NCBI GenBank assembly: GCA_900100325.1
Contig: LT629697.1
Coordinates: 3,035,423-3,099,422, forward strand
Source of the DNA: Frankineae bacterium MT45
GTDB taxonomy: Bacteria > Actinomycetota > Actinomycetes > Mycobacteriales > Jatrophihabitantaceae
Length of the DNA stretch: 64,000 nucleotides
Direction: 5' to 3'
The notes under the pieces: model-generated
Told to the model about the DNA's origin: nothing
The model's input: the letters and a program-made list of their open reading frames with translations, nothing else
The model's database searches: none
In this document: piece by piece, positions 8,341 through 17,848 of the stretch
How positions within the stretch are numbered: the first letter of the stretch is position 1
Layout: each line of letters begins with the position of its first letter
Position numbers and translations under genes: made by a program

Positions 8341-9303
8341 TCAGCCCTTGACGGACCCGGCGAGCATGCCGCGGACGAAGTAACGCTGGAGGGCGAAGAA
8401 GACGATCATCGGGATGACGATCGAGACGAAGCCACCGGCCGTGAGCAACTCCAGATGACTTCCCAGCGACCCGGTCAGCTGCTGCAGCTGCGCCGTCAGC
8501 GGCTGGGTCGCCGGAGTCTTGCCGGCGAAGGTCAGCGCGATGAGGAGGTCGTTCCAGACCCAAAGGAACTGGAAGATCGCGAATGACGCGATCGCGGGCA
8601 GCGACAGGGGTAGCACGATGGTGCGGAAGATCCGCAGATGGCTGGCCCCGTCAACCCGAGCCGCTTCGATCAGCGACTCCGGCAGCGCCGATATGAAGTT
8701 GTGCAGCAGGAAGATGGCCAGCGGCAGCGAGAACATCGTGTGTGAGATCCACACCTCAGCCAGCGACCCCTTGAGGTTCGGACTCGGAATGATCGTGACC
8801 GAACCGAGGTGCACGCCCTTGTTGTAGAGCTGCAGCAGTGGCACCAGCGACATCTGCAGCGGAACCACCTGCAGCGCGAAGATCAGGAAGAAGAGCACGT
8901 CACTGCCCCGGAAGCGAACCCAGGCCAGCGCGTAGGCCGCCATCGAGGCGATGATGATTGGGATCACCGTCGCCGGAATGGTGATGGCCAGCGAGTTCAC
9001 CACGTAGGGGAAGAGCCCGCCGCTGACGTTGTAGCCGCCCTTGAAGAGCACGGTGTTGTAGTTGGAGAAGGTCAGGTGCGGGTGGACGAAGAACGTCCAC
9101 CACCCAGTGGAGGCCGAATCGGCCTTGGGGCGCAGTGACGTGATGAGCAGGCCCAGGACGGGGATCGTCCAGGCCACGGTGATGATGACTACGACGATCG
9201 AGGCGAGGGGATTGCTGAAGGCCCGTCGGACCACCTTGTGGGGTGGCTCCGGGCGGGGCTCCAGGGGACCCGGGATCTCCGGGATCATAGGCGCGTTTGT
9301 CAT
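8341..9303 (-). CDS. carbohydrate ABC transporter permease, MalG type
   Basis: 320-aa inner permease of a CUT1 sugar importer with six helices. The EAA loop that contacts the ATPase is EAARVDGASHLRIFRTIVLP near residues 217-236. An N-terminal Pro-rich cytoplasmic stretch of about 25 residues precedes the first helix. Its start overlaps the MalF-type gene by 4 bp (ATGA at 9300-9303). The substrate is unknown. Confidence 0.93.
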   Translation of the reverse strand: MTNAPMIPEIPGPLEPRPEPPHKVVRRAFSNPLASIVVVIITVAWTIPVLGLLITSLRPKADSASTGWWTFFVHPHLTFSNYNTVLFKGGYNVSGGLFPYVVNSLAITIPATVIPIIIASMAAYALAWVRFRGSDVLFFLIFALQVVPLQMSLVPLLQLYNKGVHLGSVTIIPSPNLKGSLAEVWISHTMFSLPLAIFLLHNFISALPESLIEAARVDGASHLRIFRTIVLPLSLPAIASFAIFQFLWVWNDLLIALTFAGKTPATQPLTAQLQQLTGSLGSHLELLTAGGFVSIVIPMIVFFALQRYFVRGMLAGSVKG

Positions 9304-10331
9304 CGCTCAGTCCTATCCTTGCGCATCTGCAGAATGTTGTAGACGACCAGCGGCAGCACGGCCAGGAAGAGGATTACGGCCAGGGCACTTCCCCGGCCGA
9401 TATTGAACTGGGTGAAGACCTGGTTGTACATGGCGTTGGAGAGCACATCCGTATCGAACTGACCGCCCGTCATCGTGTACACGATGTCGAAGACCTTCAG
9501 CGTGGCGATCATGATCGTGGTGACGACGACGATCATCGTGGTGCGGATCATCGGCAGCTGCACGGTCCGGAAGAGCTTGAACCCGGTGGCGCCGTCCATA
9601 CGCGCCGCCTCGACGATCTCGTCCGGAATGGCCTTGAGCGCGGCCGAGAGGACCACCATCGCGAATCCGGTCTGGATCCAGATCATGATGACCATGAGCA
9701 GGAAGGTGTTCAGCAGGCCGGTGCTGGTCAGCAGCCAGTTCGGCGGATTCTTCCAGCCGAGTTTGATGACGATCTGACTTAGCAGCCCAATCTGCGACTG
9801 TTTGGGATCGGTGTAGTTGTAGACGTACTTCCAGATCACGGCGGCGCCGACGAAGGAGATCGCCGTCGGCATGAAGATCATCGCTTTCGGGAAGGCCTGG
9901 TATTTCATCCGGTCGACCAGCAGCGCGACGGTCAATCCCAGGATCGTTGCGGCCAGGGGCACGAAGATCAGCCAGAGCACCGTGCGGATCAGGGTGTCCT
10001 GGGTCGCGTTGTCGGTGATGGCCCACTTGTAGTTCTTGATGCCGACGTACGCAGCACCCGGCCCACGAGGATCCGGGCCGTGCAGGCTCAGGAGCATCGT
10101 GCGGATGGCTGGGATGACGAGGCCGATGAGGACGAGCAGGACGGCCGGCGTGAGACAGATGAAGATCGCCAGAGGTCGCTGGAACCGGCCCGGCGCGCGC
10201 TCGGCGATGAAGAAGATGGCGAGCATGACGGCACAGAAGCCGCCGACAACGAGAACAACCGTGAAGAGCTTCGAGGCACTATCGGTCAGTAGCGAAGCCT
10301 CGAGTACAGGCTGGGACGCCATGGTTGACAT
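9300..10331 (-). CDS. carbohydrate ABC transporter permease, MalF type
   Basis: 343-aa partner permease. The EAA motif EAARMDGATGFKLFRTVQLP is followed by two more helices. Seven to eight hydrophobic segments are present, including two near the N-terminus (about 22-42 and 55-78). The ATG at 10331 is preceded by TAGGGGAAT; a second ATG is three codons in. It is separated from the binding-protein gene by a 122-bp gap carrying a strong hairpin. Confidence 0.93.
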   Translation of the reverse strand: MSTMASQPVLEASLLTDSASKLFTVVLVVGGFCAVMLAIFFIAERAPGRFQRPLAIFICLTPAVLLVLIGLVIPAIRTMLLSLHGPDPRGPGAAYVGIKNYKWAITDNATQDTLIRTVLWLIFVPLAATILGLTVALLVDRMKYQAFPKAMIFMPTAISFVGAAVIWKYVYNYTDPKQSQIGLLSQIVIKLGWKNPPNWLLTSTGLLNTFLLMVIMIWIQTGFAMVVLSAALKAIPDEIVEAARMDGATGFKLFRTVQLPMIRTTMIVVVTTIMIATLKVFDIVYTMTGGQFDTDVLSNAMYNQVFTQFNIGRGSALAVILFLAVLPLVVYNILQMRKDRTER

Positions 10332-10377
10332 ATTCCCCTACCGTTTCCGTTCCAAGAGGTGCGAGGTACAGCCGAAA

Positions 10378-10427
10378 GCAACGATTTACGGCCCGCGGAC
10401 ATCCGCCCACGGGCCGCAAATCGTTGC
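10378..10427 (-). terminator. intra-operon hairpin between binding protein and permease genes
   Basis: An 18-bp inverted repeat with one mismatch (10378-10395 with 10410-10427) and a 14-nt loop sits just downstream of the binding-protein stop. Such hairpins in sugar ABC operons commonly cut readthrough or protect the upstream message, so binding protein exceeds permease. That role is inferred. Confidence 0.6.
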
Positions 10428-10452
10428 CTCTATCCGAGGTTCAACTTAGCCA

Positions 10453-11802
10453 CTAGTTGGGCCAAGCCGCATCGATCTCCTTTGCGACATCCTCGGTCGA
10501 CTTCCCGCTACCGAACCACTCGGTCATGCCCTTCCACTCCGCACCGGAGCCGACGGCGGCCGGCATCAGGTCAGAAGCGTCGAAGCGGAACGTCGCCGAC
10601 GTGTCGGTGAGGTACTTCGCCGAGATCTGGTCGATCGGGTCGGTGTAGGTGCTAGCCGGAACCTTGGTGTTGGCCGAGACCCAGCCGCTGGCGACCTTGA
10701 CTCGCGAGGTGACCCACTCCGGGCTGGAGACGTAGTTCTGAACTGCCTGGACGGCCGGGTCGCTGGAGAATGCGGCGACGAACTCGCCACCACCCTCGAC
10801 CGGCGTCTGGATCGACGGGTTGACCGCCGGCAGGTAGAACGCGAAGGCCTGTCCATCAGCCGAAACCGTGGTGCCCTTCGGCCACTGCGCCTCGTAGAAG
10901 GACGCCTGCTGCAGCATCGCGCACTTGCCCTTCAGGATCGGCAGACCGGCGTCCTGGAACGTGGTCGTGGCGATCGTCTTGACGTCACCGAAGCCACCGT
11001 TGACCCACGCCGGGTTCTGCATGTAGCTGGCGACCGTCTTCATCGCGGTCTGGATCTGCGAGTCGGAGAACTTGACCTTGTGGCTGATCCAGTCGTCGTA
11101 GACCTGGCCGCCGTAGGTGCCGAGAACGGCCTCCTCGACCCAGTCGGTGGCCGGCCAGCCAGTGGCCGTACCGGAGCCGATGCCACCACACCACGGCTTG
11201 GCCTTGCCGTCCGCGGCGATCTTGGCCGAGAGCGTCATCAGGTCGGCCCAGGTGGTCGGAACCGTGTAGCCGTTGGCCTTGAAGAACGACGGCGAGTACC
11301 AGACGAGCGACTTCATGTTCGAGCTCATCGGCGCGGCATAGAAGGTGCCGTTGACCGTGCCGTACGTCTTGTACACGGCCGGCCAGTTGTCCTCGTTCTT
11401 GACGGTCTGGTCCGGCGGCTTGACGACGCTACCGGTCTTGACCATCTGAGCCAGGAGGCCCGGCTGGGGAATGATCGCCAGGTTCGGGGCGCTACCACCC
11501 TGGACCTGAACCGGCAGCTGCGACTCGAAGTCGTTCGAGCCGGTGTAGGTGATCGTGATCCCGGTGCACTTCTCGAAATCGGCCCACGACTTCTGCAGCG
11601 AGTCCGACTCCGGGCTCAGGATCGAGCCGAACATGGTGACCTTCTTGCCCGAGTGTCCGGCGTAGGCCTGGTACTGGGCGCAATCACCCGTCAAGGTGGG
11701 CACGCTGGAGCTGGTGTTCGACTTGCTACTGCTACATGCGGCGAGCGCCAACACGGCCGTTGTACCGATCGCGGTACCCGCCATGACTTTGTTCCACTGC
11801 AT
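10453..11802 (-). CDS. ABC transporter sugar-binding lipoprotein
   Basis: 449-aa extracellular solute-binding protein, family 1 type. A lipoprotein signal ends at the lipobox LAAC with Cys23, followed by a Ser/Thr/Asn-rich tether. The body shows typical elements such as KVTMFGSILSPESDSLQKSW and a C-terminal hinge region. ATG 11802 has GAAGGGA upstream. No ATPase gene is present in this locus, so the importer must borrow a shared MsiK-type ATPase, as many actinobacterial sugar importers do. The ligand cannot be told from sequence. Confidence 0.92.
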   Translation of the reverse strand: MQWNKVMAGTAIGTTAVLALAACSSSKSNTSSSVPTLTGDCAQYQAYAGHSGKKVTMFGSILSPESDSLQKSWADFEKCTGITITYTGSNDFESQLPVQVQGGSAPNLAIIPQPGLLAQMVKTGSVVKPPDQTVKNEDNWPAVYKTYGTVNGTFYAAPMSSNMKSLVWYSPSFFKANGYTVPTTWADLMTLSAKIAADGKAKPWCGGIGSGTATGWPATDWVEEAVLGTYGGQVYDDWISHKVKFSDSQIQTAMKTVASYMQNPAWVNGGFGDVKTIATTTFQDAGLPILKGKCAMLQQASFYEAQWPKGTTVSADGQAFAFYLPAVNPSIQTPVEGGGEFVAAFSSDPAVQAVQNYVSSPEWVTSRVKVASGWVSANTKVPASTYTDPIDQISAKYLTDTSATFRFDASDLMPAAVGSGAEWKGMTEWFGSGKSTEDVAKEIDAAWPN

Positions 11803-11830
11803 CCGATGGTCCCTTCATTTTGCAGATCGG

Positions 11831-11858
11831 CTGCCAGGACCGCCTGGCAGCGCTTTCA
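11831..11858. promoter_or_regulatory. candidate LacI-family operator upstream of sugar ABC operon
   Basis: CTGCCAGG ACCG CCTGGCAG (11831-11850) is a perfect 8-bp inverted repeat. Overlapping it, at 11845-11858, the minus strand reads TGAAAGCGCTGCCA, matching the LacI/CcpA operator core (TGNAANCGNTNNCA) at nearly all positions. It lies 29-56 bp upstream of the binding-protein start. No regulator gene is in the window next to it. Confidence 0.55.
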
Positions 11859-12024
11859 GCACAATGACATGGGTCACAAGCACAATGGAACCGAATCGCC
11901 AGAGTCGATGCTCAACCGTTACATCCCTGTTTCTACGGCAGATCTGCAAGATTTTTGCAAGGGATCAGCTCGAAAGTTGTCCGAACATACAAATCCCCAA
12001 ACAGAATGTTGCCGGAACATACAA
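11859..12024. other. intergenic region between rho and the sugar ABC operon
   Basis: No gene is seen in the 326 bp between 11803 and 12128. This part is AT-richer than its neighbours and contains an 8-bp direct repeat, ATTGTGCT on the minus strand, spaced about 21 bp apart upstream of the operator. It should hold the ABC operon promoter, but no convincing -35/-10 pair was found by eye. Confidence 0.5.
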
Positions 12025-12057
12025 AAACCGCCGCCGCTCAATGAGCGGCGGCGGTTT
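12025..12057 (-). terminator. intrinsic terminator of rho
   Basis: AAACCGCCGCCGCTCA is repeated in perfect inversion across one base (16-bp arms). On the minus strand the stem is followed by TTTTTGT, making a textbook rho-independent terminator 71 bp after the rho stop codon. In the plus direction the trailing U-run is only three bases. Confidence 0.85.
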
Positions 12058-12128
12058 CGGCGGTCTCTCCGGCTGGTGGCGACCCGACAGGATCCCCACA
12101 AACCCGGACAAATTTTGCGAGTGTGGAA

Positions 12129-14114
12129 CTAGTCCTGACCGGGGGTCGTCTTCGCGATCTGCATCAGGAACTCGGCGTTGTTCTTCGTCTTCTTGAGGCG
12201 GTCCAGGAGCAGGTTAATGGCCTCCTGCTGCTCGAGAGACTGCAGCACGCGACGCAGCTTGATGATGACGGCCCGCTCCTCCGGAGAGAGCAGCAGCTCC
12301 TCCTTACGGGTCGAGGACTGGTCGACGTCGATGGCCGGGAAGATGCGCTTGTCGGCGATCTTGCGATCCAGCTTCAGCTCGGCGTTACCGGTGCCCTTGA
12401 ACTCCTCGAAGATGACCGAGTCACCGGCCGAGCCGGTCTCGACCAGCGCCGTGGCGAGAATCGTCAGCGAACCACCGTTCTCGATGTTTCGGGCGGCGCC
12501 GAGGAAGCGCTTCGGCGGGTAGAGGGCCGTCGAGTCGACACCACCGGAGAGGATGCGGCCACTGGCCGGTGCGGCCAGGTTGTACGCGCGTCCCAGGCGG
12601 GTGATCGAGTCGAGGAGAACGACGACGTCGTGGCCCATCTCCACCAGCCGCTTGGCCCGCTCGATCGCGAGCTCAGCGACCATGGTGTGGTCCTGCGGGC
12701 GGCGGTCGAAGGTCGAGGCGATGACCTCACCCTTCACCGAGCGCTGCATGTCGGTGACCTCTTCAGGCCGCTCGTCGACGAGGACGACCATGAGGTGAAC
12801 CTCAGGGTTGTTGGTGGCGATTGCGTTCGCGATCGCCTGCAGGACCATCGTCTTACCGGCCTTCGGGGGCGAGGCGATGAGTGCCCGCTGCCCCTTTCCG
12901 ATCGGCATGACCAGGTCGATGACCCGGGTCGTGAGGATATGCGGCTCGGTCTCCAGGTGCAGTCGCTGCTGCGGGTAGAGCGGCGTGAGCTTGGTGAACT
13001 CGACGCGCCCCTTCGACTGCTCGGGGTCCCGACCGTTGATCGTGTCCAGGCGGACCAGCGGGGTGTACTTCTCCCGCCGCTCGCCACTCCCCTGCTGCTT
13101 GATGGCACCGGTGATGGCGTCACCCCGACGCAGGCCGTAGCGGCGGACGAAGGTGTTCGAGACGTAGACGTCGTCAGAGCTGGCGAAGTAGCCGCCGGTA
13201 CGGACGAACCAGGAGTTCTTGTCCTCGATCGCGTCGACGATGCCGGCTACCGGCACCAGGACGTCGTCCTCACTGACCGTCGGCTCGACGTCGCTGTTGC
13301 CTCCGACGCCACCGGCGCCGCGGTCGCGATTGCGGCCGCGGCGGTCACGGTAGCGGCGTCCGCGGCGACGTCCACCCTCGAAGTCGTCGTCGTCGGACGG
13401 GCCGTTGTTCTGGTTGCCGCCGGAGTTCTGGTTGCGGTTCTGGCCGGACTGGTTCTGCTGCCGGTTCTGGCCGCCGGCGTTTCCGCCGCCGCCAGCGTTA
13501 CCGCCGCCGCCAGCGTTTCCGCCGCCGCCGGCATTGCCGCCGCCGGCGTTCGCGGCGCGCGCGCCACCGGTGTTACCGCCGGCATTTCCACCAGCATTGC
13601 CGGCGTTGCCCGAGCCACCTCCGGCGCGGTTCTGCCGGTCGCGGTTGGCCCGCGGCGGGCGCTGCGAGCGCTCGCCCTCATCGGAGTGGGACGCGTCATT
13701 TGACTGAGCGCCGGCGCCGTTGGGCCCATCGGCGGTGCCGCGGGTCGCCGTCGACTCCGCCTCCCGGGGAGCCGGGTTGGACGAGTCGGAGGCGGCCGCC
13801 GTTGGCGCCTCCGCCCGTGGCGCACGGGACTCGGCGCGTGAAGCAGATGAGGACGAGCCGGAACCCGGCTGACCGGTGCGTCCGGCCTGGATCGCGGCGA
13901 TCAAGTCGCTCTTGCGAAGCTTCGCGCTCGAGATCCCCATGCTGCCGGCGAGCTGCTGCAGCTCCGGCAGGAGCATCGAGGAGAGCGATCCGCCTCGGCG
14001 TTTGGCTGATTCCTTGCCGGCCGAAGCAGCCGGCGCGTTGTCTGTCTCCCCAGCGCCTGAGCGCGGGGCTTCACTGGTCGAGGCGAGCACCAGCTGTTCG
14101 TTCGTGTCTGTCAC
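12129..14114 (-). CDS. rho: transcription termination factor Rho with long Gly/Asn-rich insertion
   Basis: RNA-dependent hexameric helicase ending transcription. The GTG start at 14114 ([12 protein letters not shown]) gives 661 aa. An N-terminal Rho_N/SAP-like helical domain ([16 protein letters not shown]) lies at about 50-85. A disordered region of about 190 residues follows, first acidic and Ser/Pro/Ala-rich, then GGGNAG-type repeats and Q/N-rich runs (about 200-250). Next are the RNA-binding CSD ([20 protein letters not shown]) and the RecA core with Walker A APPKAGKT and [15 protein letters not shown] Shine-Dalgarno-like GGAAGGA is 13 bases upstream. The frame stays open upstream to 14408 but without family similarity. 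Confidence 0.96.
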   Translation of the reverse strand: MTDTNEQLVLASTSEAPRSGAGETDNAPAASAGKESAKRRGGSLSSMLLPELQQLAGSMGISSAKLRKSDLIAAIQAGRTGQPGSGSSSSASRAESRAPRAEAPTAAASDSSNPAPREAESTATRGTADGPNGAGAQSNDASHSDEGERSQRPPRANRDRQNRAGGGSGNAGNAGGNAGGNTGGARAANAGGGNAGGGGNAGGGGNAGGGGNAGGQNRQQNQSGQNRNQNSGGNQNNGPSDDDDFEGGRRRGRRYRDRRGRNRDRGAGGVGGNSDVEPTVSEDDVLVPVAGIVDAIEDKNSWFVRTGGYFASSDDVYVSNTFVRRYGLRRGDAITGAIKQQGSGERREKYTPLVRLDTINGRDPEQSKGRVEFTKLTPLYPQQRLHLETEPHILTTRVIDLVMPIGKGQRALIASPPKAGKTMVLQAIANAIATNNPEVHLMVVLVDERPEEVTDMQRSVKGEVIASTFDRRPQDHTMVAELAIERAKRLVEMGHDVVVLLDSITRLGRAYNLAAPASGRILSGGVDSTALYPPKRFLGAARNIENGGSLTILATALVETGSAGDSVIFEEFKGTGNAELKLDRKIADKRIFPAIDVDQSSTRKEELLLSPEERAVIIKLRRVLQSLEQQEAINLLLDRLKKTKNNAEFLMQIAKTTPGQD

Positions 14115-14221
14115 GGTTATGAATGGGTCCTTCCGGAGTGATCGGGGAGCGTGAGTCGCTGGGCCGACCGTGTGTGGTTCTGCCAGCCTCGGAGCTATTT
14201 GAGCAGGCCGACTTCTAGCCA

Positions 14222-14240
14222 TTGATGCAGAGTGCATCAA
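14222..14240. promoter_or_regulatory. 19-bp perfect palindrome in the rho leader
   Basis: TTGATGCAGAGTGCATCAA has 8-bp arms around GAG. It lies within the leader between the predicted rho promoter and start codon, about 108 bp before the start. It could be a protein operator or an RNA hairpin; no family match was recognised. Confidence 0.5.
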
Positions 14241-14297
14241 CAAAGCTGTCAGAAATACTGGTTCTGGCCATTCGAAGGCGTCCAGTCGTTTCGAGTC

Positions 14298-14323
14298 GGC
14301 GCGACGCGATGATTTCTCGCGCC
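14298..14323 (-). promoter_or_regulatory. second hairpin in the rho leader
   Basis: GGCGCGA (14298-14304) pairs with TCGCGCC (14317-14323) around a 12-nt loop. With the 14222-14240 palindrome it makes the predicted 5' leader of rho structured. The rest of the 369-bp gap between rho and thrB shows no gene with family similarity. Confidence 0.35.
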
Positions 14324-14387
14324 GTGCAAGCTCGGGAGGAGGGCTGGGTTCGTCGGTAGACAAGCCGACATCAGAACCAACATCACG

Positions 14388-14416
14388 AGCGTAGACGCTG
14401 CTATGCACATCAGCAA
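14388..14416 (-). promoter_or_regulatory. candidate sigma-A-type promoter of rho
   Basis: On the minus strand TTGCTG (14416-14411), a 17-bp spacer and TACGCT (14393-14388) match the primary sigma consensus spacing. The start point would be near 14381, giving a leader of about 267 nt before the rho GTG. Long leaders are known for autoregulated rho genes. Confidence 0.55.
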
Positions 14417-14483
14417 CACCGACCCGCGTCGGCGTGTCCGAGCTGTTATCGCCGGCTGCCGACCTTGACGCGCTCTAGGCGAG

Positions 14484-15413
14484 TCAGCGTCCGGCGGATG
14501 GGCGCTGCAGCCCGGCCGGTTCGCTGTGCACCGGTAGCTGCTCACAGCGCCAGTTCACCGGGCTCGCTGATGTAACGAGCTCCGCCTCGACCGTATTCCG
14601 GACAAGTGCCAAGACTGTCGGTCCAGCGCCGGAGATCACGGTGGGGACCCCTCGCTCACGCAGCGTCGCCACCAGCTCGGCCGACTCGGTCATCGCCTCG
14701 GCCCGATAGGGCTGGTGCAGCCGATCGGCGGTGGCCTCCAGCAGCGCCTGCGTCGCGCCCGAGAGCGCCGCCACCAGCAAGGCACTGCGCGCGGAATTGA
14801 AGACCGCGTCGGCGAAGGGCACCTGCGGCGGGAGCAGCCGCCGGACCTCGGCGGTGGAGGATTCATACGGTGGAATCAGGACAATCGGCGAAATCTCGTC
14901 GGCCACGGCGAGCTTCAGCGCGTGCACGCTCTGGTCACCCTCCGTCCACGCGACCGTCATGCCGCCGAGCAGGCAGGGCGCCACGTTGTCGGGGTGACCC
15001 TCGATCTCGCTGGCCAACTGCAGGGCGTCGGATTGGGTCAGCGTCGTCTCCCCACCGAGGACGAGACCGCGGGCCAGCAGTACCCCGGCGACAATCGCCG
15101 CCGAGGACGAACCCAGTCCACGCCCATGTGGAATCCGGTTGGCACAGACCAGTTCTAAGCCCGGAGGCTGCCCGCCGAGGCGGTCGAAAGTACTGCGCAT
15201 CGCCCGAACCACCAGGTGAGACTCGTCGAGGGCAACCGACTGCTCCCCCTCCCCCGCCACGTCGATCGCCAGGCCGGAGTCAGCGACCCGGGCCATCACG
15301 TCGTCGAAGAGTCCGAGGGCCAGACCGAGTGTGTCGAAACCCGGTCCGAGGTTGGCGCTGGTGGCCGGCACCCGAACCTGAGCGACCCCGCCCCGGAAGG
15401 CCGGTCTGGGCAC
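14484..15413 (-). CDS. thrB: homoserine kinase
   Basis: GHMP kinase phosphorylating homoserine, the penultimate step to threonine. The chosen GTG at 15413 lies one base after the thrC stop and gives 309 aa. The conserved N-terminus RVPATSANLGPGFDTLGLAL and the ATP loop IPHGRGLGSSSAAIVAG are present; the C-terminal GHMP motif is SGAGPTVLAL. It is the last gene of the run lysA-hom-thrC-thrB on this strand. Confidence 0.95.
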   Translation of the reverse strand: MPRPAFRGGVAQVRVPATSANLGPGFDTLGLALGLFDDVMARVADSGLAIDVAGEGEQSVALDESHLVVRAMRSTFDRLGGQPPGLELVCANRIPHGRGLGSSSAAIVAGVLLARGLVLGGETTLTQSDALQLASEIEGHPDNVAPCLLGGMTVAWTEGDQSVHALKLAVADEISPIVLIPPYESSTAEVRRLLPPQVPFADAVFNSARSALLVAALSGATQALLEATADRLHQPYRAEAMTESAELVATLRERGVPTVISGAGPTVLALVRNTVEAELVTSASPVNWRCEQLPVHSEPAGLQRPSAGR

Positions 15414-15414
15414 C

Positions 15415-16485
15415 TCAGGCCAGACCGAGGTGCGACGCTGCGACGTGGCTGTCCACCGGCACGGTGATCGGCGTAGGGGCACCGGAGATGGCCCACTCCG
15501 GGTCCTTCAGCCCGTTGCCGGTGACCGTGCAGACGACCGTCGACCCAGCTGGAATGCGTCCGGCCGCGGCCGTCATGAGCAGGCCGGCGACGCTGGCCGC
15601 GGAGGCCGGTTCGACGAAGACCGCTTCGGTGCGCGCCAGGAGCCGGTATGCGGAGAGAATCTGACGATCGGTGACCGCCTCAATGAGGCCGCCCGACTTG
15701 TCGCGGGCCGCTTCGGCCGAGGTCCAGGACGCCGGATTGCCGATGCGGATCGCGGTGGCGATGGTGCTCGGTTTGAGGACCGGCGCACCGTTGACGATCG
15801 GTGCCGCTCCGGCGGCCTGGAAGCCGAACATCTGCGGAGCGGAGTCGACGATGCCGTCGGCGAAATACTCGCTGTAACCCTTCCAGTAGGCCGTGATGTT
15901 GCCGGCGTTGCCGACCGGGATGCAGTGCACATCAGGAGCACGGCCGAGCTCGTCGCAGATCTCGAAGGCGGCCGTCTTCTGCCCTTCGATCCGGAACGGG
16001 TTCACTGAGTTGACCAGGGCGACCGGGTAGTCGACCGACAGCTTCTGGGCCAGCTCCAGGCAGTCGTCGAAGTTGCCGTCGACCTGCAGCAGACGGGCGC
16101 CATGCACGAGCGCCTGCGCCATCTTGCCAAGGGCGATCTTCCCCTGCGGCACGAGCACCGCGCAGGTCATTCCAGCCCGAACGGCATAGGCAGCGGCGCT
16201 GGCCGAGGTGTTGCCGGTGGAGGCGCAGATGACCGCCTTCGCCCCCTCTTCGGCCGCCTTCGAGATCGCCATCGTCATGCCGCGATCCTTGAAGGAACCA
16301 GTCGGATTTGCCCCTTCGACCTTGAGGTAGACCTCCGCACCGATCTGTTCGGAGAGGCCGCGGGCCGGGACGAGCGGGGTCGCGCCCTCGAAGAGCGTGA
16401 CGACCGGAGTGGCCGCCGTTACCGGGAGCCGGGAACGGTAAGCCTCAATGAGCCCTGGCCAAGGAGTGAATCCCTCTTTGGTCAC
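15415..16485 (-). CDS. thrC: threonine synthase
   Basis: PLP enzyme converting O-phosphohomoserine to threonine. The GTG start at 16485 ([16 protein letters not shown]) has a strong GAAGGAG seven bases upstream and gives 356 aa. The PLP lysine is Lys66 in [10 protein letters not shown], with the phosphate loop [11 protein letters not shown] near 205-215. It follows hom by 76 bp and precedes thrB by one base. The frame runs further upstream without similarity, so longer starts are rejected. Confidence 0.96.
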   Translation of the reverse strand: MTKEGFTPWPGLIEAYRSRLPVTAATPVVTLFEGATPLVPARGLSEQIGAEVYLKVEGANPTGSFKDRGMTMAISKAAEEGAKAVICASTGNTSASAAAYAVRAGMTCAVLVPQGKIALGKMAQALVHGARLLQVDGNFDDCLELAQKLSVDYPVALVNSVNPFRIEGQKTAAFEICDELGRAPDVHCIPVGNAGNITAYWKGYSEYFADGIVDSAPQMFGFQAAGAAPIVNGAPVLKPSTIATAIRIGNPASWTSAEAARDKSGGLIEAVTDRQILSAYRLLARTEAVFVEPASAASVAGLLMTAAAGRIPAGSTVVCTVTGNGLKDPEWAISGAPTPITVPVDSHVAASHLGLA

Positions 16486-16561
16486 CGAAATCTCCTTCAA
16501 TTCATTGCCGAAAGTGTGATGGTTGGTGCAGCGTGACGTACTGGTGCGGCCGTGATCGGAG

Positions 16562-17848
16562 TCAGTCGCTCGGCATTCCCTCCACGCGCAGCACGTTTGC
16601 CGGGCGGCGCAGGAATCCCATTCCACCCAGTCCGTCGACCGTCTTGGCCAGTGCCGCATCGGTCGCCGAGTGGGTGACCAGCACCAGGGTCGCCGCGTCC
16701 CCGCGCCCCTCCTGCCGGACCGTCTGGATACTGACGCCCTGCTCGGCAAAGGCTCCGGCCACAGTGGCGAGCACGCCGGGACGGTCGGCCACATCGAGGG
16801 CGACGTGATAGCGCGTCTGGACCTCGGCCATCGGGACCACCCGCAGGTCGGCGTAGGTGCTGGCGCCGGAGCCCCGGCCACCGTTGCGGCGATTGCGGGC
16901 CACCGCCACCAGATCGCCGAGGATCGCGCTCGCGGTCGGCGCGCCTCCGGCTCCTCTGCCGTAAAACATGAGGGATCCGGCCGCATCCGCCTCGACGAAG
17001 ACGGCGTTGTAGGCGTCGGAGACGCCGGCCAGCGGGTGCGTCCGCGGAATCATCGCCGGATGGACGCGCACCGAGACGCTCTCCTCGGTGCGCTCGCAGA
17101 TGGCCAGCAACTTCACCGTGCAGCCCATCGCCTTGGCGCTGGCGATGTCGGCCGAGGTGACGTCCGAGATTCCCTCCCGGTACACATCCGACGTGGTCAC
17201 CCGGGTATGGAAGGCCAGGCCGGCTAGGATCGCCGCCTTGGCCGCCGCGTCGAAACCGTCGATGTCCGCACTGGGATCGGCCTCGGCGTAACCGAGCTCG
17301 GTCGCCTCGGCCAGCGCCTCGTCGAAGCCCGCACCGGTGGCGTCCATCCGGGAGAGGATGAAGTTGGTCGTTCCGTTGACGATTCCCATCACGCGCGTGA
17401 TGCGGTCCCCGGCCAGCGACTCACGCAGTGGGCGGAGCAGCGGGATGGCCCCAGCCACCGCCGCCTCGTAGTAGAGGTCCACCCCGGCCCCGGCCGCCGC
17501 CTCGTAGAGGGTCGCGCCGTCCTCGGCCAGCAGTGCCTTGTTCGCACTCACCACGCTCTTGCCAGACTTCAAGGCCTCGAGCAGCAGCGAGCGCACCGGC
17601 TCGATCCCGCCGATCACCTCGATGACGAGATCGATGTCGGGCCGGGTGACGAGCGCCTGCGCATCGGTGGTGATTAGCGCCGGATCGATGTCCGGGTGAC
17701 GGTTCGGCCGGCGGACAGCCACGCCAGCCAACTCCAGCGGCGCACCGATGCGAGCGGCCAGGTCGTCGCCCTGCTCGTGCAGCAACCGGGCCACCTCCGA
17801 CCCGACGACGCCACAGCCCAGCAGGGCAACCTTCAATGAATCACTCAT
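16562..17848 (-). CDS. hom: homoserine dehydrogenase
   Basis: NAD(P)H-dependent reduction of aspartate semialdehyde to homoserine. ATG 17848 overlaps the lysA stop (ATGA) with AGGGTGG five bases upstream, giving 428 aa; an in-frame GTG at 17857 is less well placed. It has a Rossmann [10 protein letters not shown] at 11-20, the catalytic region [19 protein letters not shown] and a C-terminal ACT domain (about 345-428, [20 protein letters not shown]), the usual site of threonine feedback control. Confidence 0.96.
   Translation of the reverse strand: MSDSLKVALLGCGVVGSEVARLLHEQGDDLAARIGAPLELAGVAVRRPNRHPDIDPALITTDAQALVTRPDIDLVIEVIGGIEPVRSLLLEALKSGKSVVSANKALLAEDGATLYEAAAGAGVDLYYEAAVAGAIPLLRPLRESLAGDRITRVMGIVNGTTNFILSRMDATGAGFDEALAEATELGYAEADPSADIDGFDAAAKAAILAGLAFHTRVTTSDVYREGISDVTSADIASAKAMGCTVKLLAICERTEESVSVRVHPAMIPRTHPLAGVSDAYNAVFVEADAAGSLMFYGRGAGGAPTASAILGDLVAVARNRRNGGRGSGASTYADLRVVPMAEVQTRYHVALDVADRPGVLATVAGAFAEQGVSIQTVRQEGRGDAATLVLVTHSATDAALAKTVDGLGGMGFLRRPANVLRVEGMPSD

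Noticed and set aside
13400-13640. CRISPR array
   Set aside because: The repeats in rho are in-frame GGGNAG codons with no spacers or direct-repeat symmetry; no cas genes nearby.
12123-13703. 526-codon open frame antisense to rho
   Set aside because: Mirror of rho; Val/Asp/Gly-biased, no family similarity.
14115-14408. Longer rho start at 14408
   Set aside because: The upstream residues show no Rho similarity, a GTG at 14114 has a GGAAGGA signal, and the region overlaps the predicted promoter and leader.
16486-16561. Attenuator or riboswitch before thrC
   Set aside because: No leader peptide rich in Thr/Ile codons and no recognised aptamer pattern in 76 bp.
16486-16986. N-terminal extension of thrC
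   Set aside because: The frame overlaps hom in an unlikely frame; GTG 16485 has a strong GAAGGAG signal and family start.
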